Source: an uncultured Bacteroidales bacterium (GTDB taxonomy: Bacteria; Bacteroidota; Bacteroidia; Bacteroidales; Muribaculaceae). From it: a DNA stretch of 64,000 nt. The stretch's first letter is position 1. Every line of letters begins with the position of its first letter. The stretch spans positions 1 to 64,000 of the forward strand of contig CACZHT010000007.1 in NCBI GenBank assembly GCA_902781045.1, in the 5' to 3' direction. This document shows positions 1-7,900 of the stretch, piece after piece. Made by a program: the position numbers and the translations under genes. A model generated the notes under the pieces. The model worked only from the letters and a program-made list of their open reading frames with translations, was not told the origin of the DNA and did not search any database.

Positions 1-2064
1 CTCACGCTGCCACAGCACGCTGTTCTGCGGCTTCTGGCACCAGTGGTCCTCGTCGGGGAACAGCACCATGCGTGCGGGCAGGCCGCGCAGTTTGGCGGCG
101 TTGAAGGCCTGCATGGTCTGGGTGTAGACGATGCGGAAGTCGTTGTCGCCCGTGGTGCACATGATGGGGGTGTCCCAATTCTGAACATAGTTGGCGGGGT
201 TGCCCACGCTGTAACTCTTCTGAGCCACGGCATTGCTCTTGTCCCAATACGGACCGCCCAGATCCCAGTTGACAAACCACAGTTCCTCGGTCTCGAGGTA
301 CTGGCCCATCAGGTTGAAGATACCGGCGTGTGCCAGGAAGGCGGCGAAGCGCTTCTGGTGGTTACCAGCCAGCCAATAGACCGAGAAGCCGCCATAGCTG
401 GCGCCGGTGGCACCGATGTGCTCGCCGTCAATCCACGGCTCCTTCTTCATATAGTCGACTGCGCTCATGTAGTCCTTCATGTTCTGGCCTCCATAGTCAC
501 CCGAGATCTGTGCGTTCCACTCGGTGCCGAAGCCAGGCAGGCCGCGGCGGTTGGGGGCAATCACGACATAGCCGTGGTTGGCCATGATGCGCAGGTTCCA
601 GCGATAGCTCCAGAACTGGCTCACCGGCGACTGCGGACCGCCCTCGCAGAACAGGATGGCGGGGTACTTCTTCGACTCGTCGAAGCCCGGGGGCAGTAGC
701 ACCCAGGTGGTCATCTGCTTGCCGTCGGTGGTGGGCACCATCACCTTGCGGCACTCGACCTTGGCAAGCTGACCCAGCAGCTCGTCGTTGACGTGGCTCA
801 GCTGCTTGGGCTCCTCGCCAGCCTTGAAGGCAAACACCTCGTTGGGCTCCAGATAGCTGTGGCGCAAGGTCACAAACTGGTCGCCGGCAAAGGCCAGGCC
901 GTCGTAGTCATACTGGCCGGCGGCGATGGTGTCGATCTTCTGTGTGGCAACCTCCATCCTGAAGATGGGCATCGTGCCCTGGAACGGGCAGATGAAGTAG
1001 AGGTACTTCTCGTCGGGCGACCAGAACAGGGCGTCGACGCTGTAGTCCCAGTTGGCGCTCAGGTCCACCTTGTTGCCGCCGTTGGCGTCCATCATGAAGA
1101 TGCGGTTCTTGTCGGCCTCGTAGCCGTCATGCTCCATCGACAGCCAAGCAATCTTGCCGCTCTTGCTCACCACGGGGTTGTTGTCATAGCCCATCATGCC
1201 TTCGGTCAGGTTCTCGGTCTTGCCGTCGGCCAGGGTGTAGCGGTAGAGGTCGCTGTTGGTCGAGATGGCATACTCCTTGCCCACCTTCTTGCGGCAGACG
1301 TAGATCACGCTCTTCGAGTCGGGCATCCAGGCCAGTTGCTCCACGCCGCCCCACGGACGCATGGGCGACTCAAACTGTGTGCCCTCGAGCAGGTCCTTCA
1401 GGTCGCTCACCTTCGAGCCGTCAAACGAGCCGACGAAGGGGTGGGGGATTTCGGTCACCCACTCGTTCCAGTGCTTGTACATCAGGTCGTCGATGATGCG
1501 GGCCTTGGTCTTGTCCAGGTCGGGATGGTGGTCCTGGGCGGTCTTGCCATACTTCACGGTCGAGATGAGCACAACGCTCTTCTCGTCGGGCGAGAGGACG
1601 AAGCCCTCGATGCCGTTCTCCATGTCGCTGACACACTTGCGGCCACCGCCGTCGGCGTCCATCACCCACATCTGGGGCACTGCGCCCTCCTTGTCATCCT
1701 TGTAGACAAAGGCAATCTTGTTGCCGCCATCCATCCACACGGCATTCGACTCGCTGTTGGCGGTCTTGGTCAGCTGCTTGGCGTTCTGGCCGTCAATGTC
1801 CATCACCCACAGCTCGCGGTTGCCCTTGTTCTCGGCCACGCTGACATAGGTGATGCCATACAGGATTTTCTTGCCGTCGGGCGACACCTGTGCGTCGCTC
1901 ACGCGGCCGAAGGCGTTCAGCACCTCGGGGGTGAACTGGCCGTTCTCGACCGTCACTTGTGGCTTCTCGATGAGCTTGCTCGAGCCAGAGCCGCCCTGCT
2001 CGCTGCAGCCGGCACCCAGCAGAGCCACGGTTGCTAACATAGTCGTAACTTTTGCTAATTTCAT
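1..2064 (-). CDS. dpp5: Dipeptidyl-peptidase 5-like S9 peptidase (lipoprotein), 3' end cut by window edge
   Basis: A prolyl-oligopeptidase (S9C) family dipeptidyl peptidase that would cleave dipeptides from peptide N-termini in the periplasm. The 688 visible codons open with a lipoprotein signal (lipobox LLGAGC), followed by a WD/beta-propeller-like region and then the hydrolase domain. The nucleophile is Ser556 in GASYGGF; the Asp (TTGDNDFR) and His (PDEDHW, about residue 673) are also present. From memory the sequence closely parallels Porphyromonas gingivalis DPP5 (about 684 aa), so only some 15 residues are missing beyond position 1. ATG at 2064 was chosen because it directly precedes the lipoprotein signal and lies downstream of an exact Bacteroidetes promoter. 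Confidence 0.93.
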   Translation of the reverse strand, partial: MKLAKVTTMLATVALLGAGCSEQGGSGSSKLIEKPQVTVENGQFTPEVLNAFGRVSDAQVSPDGKKILYGITYVSVAENKGNRELWVMDIDGQNAKQLTKTANSESNAVWMDGGNKIAFVYKDDKEGAVPQMWVMDADGGGRKCVSDMENGIEGFVLSPDEKSVVLISTVKYGKTAQDHHPDLDKTKARIIDDLMYKHWNEWVTEIPHPFVGSFDGSKVSDLKDLLEGTQFESPMRPWGGVEQLAWMPDSKSVIYVCRKKVGKEYAISTNSDLYRYTLADGKTENLTEGMMGYDNNPVVSKSGKIAWLSMEHDGYEADKNRIFMMDANGGNKVDLSANWDYSVDALFWSPDEKYLYFICPFQGTMPIFRMEVATQKIDTIAAGQYDYDGLAFAGDQFVTLRHSYLEPNEVFAFKAGEEPKQLSHVNDELLGQLAKVECRKVMVPTTDGKQMTTWVLLPPGFDESKKYPAILFCEGGPQSPVSQFWSYRWNLRIMANHGYVVIAPNRRGLPGFGTEWNAQISGDYGGQNMKDYMSAVDYMKKEPWIDGEHIGATGASYGGFSVYWLAGNHQKRFAAFLAHAGIFNLMGQYLETEELWFVNWDLGGPYWDKSNAVAQKSYSVGNPANYVQNWDTPIMCTTGDNDFRIVYTQTMQAFNAAKLRGLPARMVLFPDEDHWCQKPQNSVLWQRE

Positions 2065-2120
2065 AAAGGTTTATTTTGTTAGTTAATTAATTTGTCAAGC
2101 ATTCTGCCACGGTTCTCTAT

Positions 2121-2140
2121 GCCGTCATTTTTATGACGGC
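2121..2140 (-). promoter_or_regulatory. 5'-UTR hairpin of the DPP5 transcript
   Basis: A perfect 8-bp stem (GCCGTCAT/ATGACGGC) with a TTTT loop. It lies a few bases after the predicted transcription start (about 2148) and 57 bp before the ATG. It could be an mRNA 5' stabiliser or a regulatory hairpin; no known riboswitch is recognised. Confidence 0.4.
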
Positions 2141-2154
2141 AACCAATTAACCAA

Positions 2155-2186
2155 CAAAAGTACACCTAATTTCTCACACACACAAA
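2155..2186 (-). promoter_or_regulatory. Promoter of the DPP5 gene
   Basis: On the minus strand, TTTG (2186-2183) is followed after 20 bp by TACTTTTG (2162-2155). This is an exact match to the Bacteroidetes primary sigma consensus TTTG-N19-21-TAnnTTTG. The gene starts about 90 bp downstream. Confidence 0.7.
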
Positions 2187-2222
2187 TTTTGCCCCGATTT
2201 TCGAGAAAAAATCGGGGCAAAA
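2187..2222. terminator. 15-bp palindromic terminator
   Basis: A perfect 15-bp stem (arms 2187-2201 and 2208-2222, core GCCCCGATTTT) with a 6-base loop and T/A-rich ends on both strands. It would end transcription of the leftward gene at 2359-3423 just before the DPP5 promoter. Confidence 0.6.
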
Positions 2223-2267
2223 AGCAGAAAACAAATGGACTTAGGTCTCACTTTACGCAAGTTTCTG

Positions 2268-2360
2268 AAGGAGTTAAGGGAGTTAAGACGAATGCTCTTG
2301 TTGCCGGCTGGAGCGTATTGCCGCAACAGTGTGACGTCTTAACTCCTTAACTCCTTAACT
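2268..2360. repeat. Inverted repeat built of GGAGTTAA units
   Basis: A left arm of tandem GGAGTTAAG units ending in GACG (2268-2290) is complementary, with one extra base, to the right arm 2335-2360 (CGTCTTAACTCC...). The loop is about 44 bp. The right arm reaches the stop codon of the neighbouring minus-strand gene. It is either an additional transcription end structure or a small mobile palindrome. Confidence 0.45.
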
Positions 2361-3423
2361 ACTTTAAATAACGCATTGCCTCGTCCAATAGACCCTTGAC
2401 AAACTCGTCCTTTGTGAGTTTCTGCAACTCCTTGATGCTCTTGCGGCACAGGTTCAGCTCGCCGTCGGTCAGGCCGGCATTTTGCACCTTCTTGCATAGT
2501 TTCAAGATCGACGTGGCGTAGGACGCGGCCGAACTGCTCTCTCGTGCGGCGGCGCGCTTGAACGCATTGCGGTAGTGGTTGAACGACGTGAGCCATTCCA
2601 CATCGTCGGCCGGAGCGTCATCATCGCCGTCGTATACCAGAATCCGACCCAGTCCGCGCAATCCGCCAAGGCTTTTGAGGCCATCAAGCCCTTTAAGGTC
2701 TCCCAGGTTCTCGATGCTGTCGCCCAGGCTCTTGAGGGTCGCGCCCAGCTCGTCCAGGTCTATCAGCTGGCCGAGGCTGTCGGGTAGGGCATTTTTCAGC
2801 TCAATCAGCACTGAGTCGGGCGAGCCCTTGAACACCCGCATCGACTTGATGTCACCTGGCACGATGTCATCCAGGTCACCACTGCTCCACTGCTCGCCGG
2901 CGACGCTCACCACATAGGGCTTGCGGCTTTTGCTGGGCTTGGGAGCATAGGTCTTGATTGCACGGCCTGTCAGTTGACCGCCATCGGTCTCTTTCCACTC
3001 CACGACATAGCAGTAGCGCATCTTGCCGGTCGCATCTTCGGGATCCATCATGTTGAGCAGCACATAATTCAACGACTTGTCATCGCCCACCAGTTCGGTG
3101 TTTTCGCTGTCGTAGTAGATGGAGTAACGCTGCCTTGCGTCGCCCGCCTTGTGGTACACATAGCTGTAGGCCTCGCCGCTGTCAGTCTTGAAAGCCTCAA
3201 TCAGGTCATTGACTTTGCTTTGCGACGACCGGTCGGTTGTCTTGAACTGGCAAATTTCCAGCAGGCCGGTGCATTTGCCGTTGTCGTCCGTACTGTTGCT
3301 GTTGCGTTGTCCGTTGACGCAACCGCTCTGTTTCAGTGCCTCGTAAGCGCGCTTGACGTGTGTCTGTGCCGACAACGTGGCGACCATTGCCACCATCATT
3401 GCCATCATGATCATCTTCTTCAT
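2359..3423 (-). CDS. Exported protein of unknown function, in sigma/anti-sigma operon
   Basis: 354 residues. The first 20 residues form a Met-rich signal peptide ending SAQ, so the product is predicted to be periplasmic or outer-membrane associated. The middle (about 225-265) is a Leu/Gly-rich stretch of LG.L.GL.. repeats. The C-terminal 90 residues are charged and helical. I do not recognise a catalytic motif. It follows the anti-sigma gene by 38 bp on the same strand, so it is probably co-transcribed with the sigma factor and may be its target or signal partner; similar three-gene sets (ECF sigma, membrane protein, secreted DUF protein) are common in Bacteroidales. Function unknown. Confidence 0.75.
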   Translation of the reverse strand: MKKMIMMAMMVAMVATLSAQTHVKRAYEALKQSGCVNGQRNSNSTDDNGKCTGLLEICQFKTTDRSSQSKVNDLIEAFKTDSGEAYSYVYHKAGDARQRYSIYYDSENTELVGDDKSLNYVLLNMMDPEDATGKMRYCYVVEWKETDGGQLTGRAIKTYAPKPSKSRKPYVVSVAGEQWSSGDLDDIVPGDIKSMRVFKGSPDSVLIELKNALPDSLGQLIDLDELGATLKSLGDSIENLGDLKGLDGLKSLGGLRGLGRILVYDGDDDAPADDVEWLTSFNHYRNAFKRAAARESSSAASYATSILKLCKKVQNAGLTDGELNLCRKSIKELQKLTKDEFVKGLLDEAMRYLK

Positions 3424-3461
3424 TTTGATATATATATGAATTATAAATTATGAATTGAATT

Positions 3462-4100
3462 TTACTGGCAGGGCAGCGAGGTGTAGTGCCAGCCACTCTG
3501 CTGGGCTATGCGCTGTCGGCGCAGTTTCAGCAATTCCTGCTCCAGCTCTAGCTGCTCGGCCATATACTCGCTCTCGGCCAGCTCCAGGTCGCCTGCCGTG
3601 CGCGTCACCTCCACGCTGTCTTGCTTGGTGAGCTTGGCTGGCTCTGGCTTTTTCGTTGTTCGTACCTTTGCTTTTGGCTTGGCCACTGCTTTTGGCTTGG
3701 CCACTGCTTCTGACTTGGCTTGTCGGATGTCGGCAAGTCTGTCGACATCGACCGCAGCTTTTTCCACAGCTGTGTCGGGCTGCGTCTGGGCAGTGACCGG
3801 TGGTTGGGGCTCAGCCGGGGTGGGGCGAGGGTGCTGCAGCATTAGCCCTATGGCCAACAATGCGGCCACTGCGGCTGCCGCAGCCCAGTGCCACCAGACG
3901 ATGCGGCGGCGTGGTGGGGCCGGTTGAACCCATGGCATCCCGGCATCAAAGGCCGCGAACATCTGCTGGTAGGGCCGCAGCGCGTCGTCCACCTCGTGGG
4001 TGCGCAGCCAGTCACCCAGCTCGCGCTCCTCGTCGAGTGTCGTCTCGCCTTGCATAAACCGCCTCAGCAGTTCCTCGATATGTAATCGTTCATCAATCAT
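3462..4100 (-). CDS. Membrane anti-sigma factor-like protein
   Basis: 212 residues. The N-terminal 70 residues resemble the cytoplasmic sigma-binding segment of anti-sigma proteins (acidic and helical, with an E..L..FM.GE.T..EE..L..WL pattern). One membrane helix follows at about 70-92 (IVWWHWAAAAAVAALLAIGL). The Pro/Gln-rich and Lys/Ala-rich periplasmic tail contains a short repeat (two copies of a KAVAKP-like unit), then a Glu/Leu coiled-coil stretch. It lies 108 bp downstream of the ECF sigma gene, which supports a role in holding that sigma factor at the membrane. No zinc-binding HxxxCxxC motif is visible, so it is not a ZAS-type anti-sigma factor. Confidence 0.7.
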   Translation of the reverse strand: MIDERLHIEELLRRFMQGETTLDEERELGDWLRTHEVDDALRPYQQMFAAFDAGMPWVQPAPPRRRIVWWHWAAAAAVAALLAIGLMLQHPRPTPAEPQPPVTAQTQPDTAVEKAAVDVDRLADIRQAKSEAVAKPKAVAKPKAKVRTTKKPEPAKLTKQDSVEVTRTAGDLELAESEYMAEQLELEQELLKLRRQRIAQQSGWHYTSLPCQ

Positions 4101-4140
4101 CTCTATAACAGTAGAAAAGCTTTTACCTCGGTCAACTATG

Positions 4141-4157
4141 CCACGGCCCCGCCATGG
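4141..4157. repeat. Small GCC/GGC palindrome
   Basis: CCACGGC-CCC-GCCATGG, a 7-bp stem with one mismatch, between the sigma and anti-sigma genes. It resembles the hairpins at 40551-40569 and around the transposase at 47.9-49.1 kb. Confidence 0.3.
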
Positions 4158-4162
4158 CCATC

Positions 4163-4224
4163 ATGAATTGTGAATTGTAATTATGAATTATAAATTATGA
4201 ATTATAAATTATAAATTATGAATT
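4163..4224. repeat. AT-rich tandem repeat (atgaatt/ataaatt)
   Basis: Degenerate 7-base units of ATGAATT and ATAAATT. The array extends through the stop codon of the sigma factor gene, so the last few residues of the protein are encoded by the repeat. Shorter copies occur at 3436-3455 and 14831-14850. Confidence 0.5.
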
Positions 4225-4706
4225 GTGCACTGCTCCAGCAGCCACTTCCTGGCTCGTGACAACAACACCTTGGCCGAGCTGGGCGTGATGCCCAGCAGCG
4301 AGGCTATCTCCTCGTAGCTGCGGTGCTCCACCTGTCGCATCACCAGCACGGTGTGCTGGCGGGGCGGCAACTGCGACAACCGCTCCTTGAGCCATCGCTC
4401 CTCCTCTCGGCTGATGACGTCACTGTCGGCCATCTTGTCTGAGACAGACAAGTGGATGGGCGCGTCATCCAGTCGCACCGTCCGCCGGCAGCGGTGCAGG
4501 TCTATGGTCAGGTTGCGTGCCACGACCACTGCTAGTGACTCGACCGAGCGGTAACGCTCCAGCTCGTGACGCATGGCCCAGAGCTTGAGCAGCGTGTCTT
4601 GAGCGATGTCCTCGGCCTCGTCGGCTGTGACCCCGAAAGCCACCCCCGTCTCATAGGCCCGCTGTCGCCACTGCTGTGCCATCTGCTCAAATTCGCTCTG
4701 CTCCAT
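4209..4706 (-). CDS. ECF-type RNA polymerase sigma factor
   Basis: 165 residues, the normal size for a group 4 sigma factor. Region 2 spans about 10-85, with the DEAEDIAQDTLLKLW signature for core binding and -10 recognition, then VVARNLTIDLHR. A short linker leads to region 4 (about 110-160) with the helix-turn-helix RSYEEIASLLGITPSSAKVL. It is first in a leftward operon with an anti-sigma-like membrane protein and an exported protein, so it probably responds to an envelope or extracellular signal. ATG 4706 fits homologue lengths. The start is divergent from tamB across a 265-bp spacer. Confidence 0.93.
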   Translation of the reverse strand: MEQSEFEQMAQQWRQRAYETGVAFGVTADEAEDIAQDTLLKLWAMRHELERYRSVESLAVVVARNLTIDLHRCRRTVRLDDAPIHLSVSDKMADSDVISREEERWLKERLSQLPPRQHTVLVMRQVEHRSYEEIASLLGITPSSAKVLLSRARKWLLEQCTIHNL

Positions 4707-4924
4707 TCAGTTCTAGCTTTTGCTATTAAAACGGAAACACCCCAACAAAGTAAACACCCATTAACAAACTTTAAGTCTCCTGACACGAAGTGACACTGTA
4801 TATACACCTGGTCTACTGGTGTCACTGCAAGCGCAAGGCAACAACTGACACAACTGACAACTGAAAACTGACAACTGAAAACTATTTTTGGGCGATTTTT
4901 GATGGGCGGAACGAAAATTCTTTG

Positions 4925-4932
4925 TATTTTTG
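4925..4932 (+). promoter_or_regulatory. Probable -7 element for tamB
   Basis: TATTTTTG matches TAnnTTTG. TTTG at 4898-4901 is a possible -33 element, although the spacer (23 bp) is slightly long. The gene starts 40 bp downstream. The spacer to its left (4845-4885) carries short direct repeats of ACAACTGAAA-like units. Confidence 0.4.
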
Positions 4933-4971
4933 CCCTTTGATATGCGCATGTAGGCGCATGGAATGTGACAA

Positions 4972-7900
4972 ATGACCGAGGAAAAGAAACGGCATAAGGG
5001 CTGGAAGATAGCGAGTTGGCTGCTGGGCGGACTGCTCGGCATCGCTGTACTGTTGCCGCTGTCGCTCTACATCCCCTGGGTGCAGAACTGGGTCAAGGAC
5101 ATCGCTTGTCGATGGGCTAGCGAGAAGACAGGCATGGACATCTCGGTGGGACGCATACTGGTCAAGTTTCCGCTCGACGTCAGTGTCGACGATGTGCTCA
5201 TCATCGACAACAATCGCGACACCATGCTTGTGGCCGAGAACCTCACCGCCGGCGTGGCCTTCAAGCCACTGCTCGACAAGCGCGTCGAGGTCGATGACGC
5301 ACAGCTCACCAATGGCCGCTACCGCATGGTCACCGAGGACTCGTCGCTCGTGCTCAACACACGGGTGCAGCACGCACAGTTCCGTGGCGTGGGCGTTGAC
5401 TTGAAGCACAACGAGGTCAATGTGGTTGACGGATCGTTGCGTGGCGGCGATGTCACCTTGTCCTATCTGCCGCACAAGGTCATCCACAAGCCTGACACCA
5501 CACAGTCCGAGCCGTGGCACATCCGCGCGCACACTCTCACTCTGGATGATGTCAACTACAAGATGGACATGTTGCCGACCATCGACAACATGGAGGCATA
5601 CATCGATCATGCAGTGCTCAAAGGCGGAGTGGTCGACACGGGCCGCAAGACTGTCGACGCCAGGTCGCTGGAGCTGGATAGTGCCGATGTGCGATATGTA
5701 TATCCCAACGAAAAGTTTGCTCGTCAGTATAGCCGTGAGCACCCCATACCACCCGACACCCTGCCCAAAAATCCCAATGACTCCATCCCGTGGACTGTCA
5801 AGGCCGACAGTCTGCGCATCACCGGCGGCCATGCTGTCTATGCCCAGCGCGACACGAAGCCCAAGGGAACAAATGGCCTTGACATGAACTACATCGAGGT
5901 CAGCGATCTGAACATCGAGGTCAATGACTTCTATAACCGCGGCACCAATACTGTCGTGCCCGTCAAGCAGTTGCGCGCCAAGGAACGCAGTGGGCTGCAA
6001 ATCACCGAAGGAGGCGGCACTGTCACTGTCGACGACCTGGGCGTGGACGTGGACAAAGTCCGCATCAAGACGCCGATGAGCGAAATCAGTCTGGACGGCC
6101 ATGTCGACCAGAAGATGCTCCAGGGCAAAAGCGACGGATACATGAACCTCACCACCGACAGCAAGATTGCTGTACAGGATGTGGCCAAGGCGGTGCCGTC
6201 GCTCGCACCCACACTCAAGGACATTCCCTCGTCGCACCCCATTGCCATCAAGGGGGCCGTCAGCGGCAACACGCAGCAGGTCAACATGAACAACCTGACG
6301 CTCGACATGCCGCGGTATGCTCACGCCACCGTGTCGGGACGCATCATCAACCCCATGGACAACGAGCGCATGGATGCCGACCTGGACATCGACGGACGCT
6401 TTGACAACATCAACTGGGTCAAACCCACCCTGATGGACAAGGCACTGCAGAAGCAGGTCAACCTGCCGCCCATGGACCTCAAGGGCAAAGTCAAGTATGG
6501 GCAAGGCAAGGTCACTGCCGATGCCACCCTGCGCACACAAGGCGGAAGCATGGCGGCAAGGGGCTCTTACAACACCCGAACCGAGGAGTATGACGTGGAC
6601 GCGCGCTTCAGCAACTTCCCCGTGAGGGCCATACTCCCGCGCAGCGACACCGACCGCCTCACCGCCCATGTGACGGCCAATGGCAGGGGCTTCGACTTCA
6701 GCAACCCCAACACGACGGTCAACGCACAGGTCGACCTGGACGGCGTGCGTCTGGGCAAGAACGAGATTCAGGGTTTGCGAGCCGACCTCAACCTCAAGAA
6801 TGGACAGGCCGATGGGCACCTCACCTCGACCAACCCCAACCTCAAGCTCGATGCCGATGTGACGGCCCGCATCAGTGGCGACCACTATGTGGTCAACGCC
6901 GAGGGCACAGCCGACAATGTCGACCTCAAGGCACTCAAGCTCTATGACGGCGAGGGCGAATGCCGGGGCAGCACACGATTCAATGTCAGTGCCGATGTCG
7001 ACCTGAAGACCAAGGAATATGACGCGGCGGTCAACCTCACCGACCTCAACTGGCGGCTGGCAGGCGAGAACCTGGTGGCCGACAATGCCAATGCCACCTT
7101 GCAGAGCGACCCCAACAGTGGCACCAGCGCCACGCTCGACAACGAGGACAACCACATCCGCTTCAGCAGCGACAGACACATTGAGCAGCTGATCCAGGAT
7201 CTGCAGCACTTGGCCGATGTGGGCAAACGGCAGTGGCAGGAGCGAAGCATCGACATCGACCCGCTGCGACAGGCCATGCCGCACTTCGACATGAGCGTCG
7301 ACCTGGGGACTGACGGTGTGGTGCAGCGCTATCTCCAGAACTACGACATTGACTTCCGTGGTGTCAAGCTCGACATGGCCAACGACTCGACCTTTTATCT
7401 TGACGGCAAGGCTAACGGTCTCACTGTGGGCGACCGAAACGTCGACACGCTCACCCTCCACGCCAATGAGCTGGACGGGAAGTATCTGGCCTTCAAGGCA
7501 CACATGGGCAACCGCCGCGGCACATGGGACGACATGGCGCAGGTCACCGTCGAGGGCGGTGTCAAGGGGGCGACGGTCGACTTCTTGCTCCGCCAGCAGA
7601 ACATCAACCACGAGGCGGGCTATCGCTTGGGCTGCAACGCCACGCTCACCGACACCATCGTCAAGGCGCGCTTCTTCCCCGGCGACCCCATCATCGGCTA
7701 CCGCCAGTGGACGGTCAACGACGACAACTTCCTCAATTACAATTACACCAACCGCATGGTTGACGCCAATCTGGACCTGCACAGTGGTGACAGTGGCATC
7801 AAACTTGTCACCAACAGGCAACCTGGAGCCACTACCGAGGACATCAAGCTAGATATCGACAACCTCAAGATTGAGGAGTGGACACAGCTCGTGCCGTCGC

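Noticed and set aside
793..2037. 414-codon plus-strand frame opposite DPP5
   Set aside because: The minus-strand frame encodes a near full-length DPP5 with its catalytic triad; the plus frame is a codon-bias shadow.
4882..7821. Open frame of 979 codons on the minus strand opposite tamB
   Set aside because: It has no domain, signal or promoter; it arises from the strong third-position GC bias of tamB. The plus-strand protein has clear TamB motifs. Similar antisense frames opposite tamL (9916-11478), the GH3 fusion (31406-33049) and the ABC exporter were rejected for the same reason.
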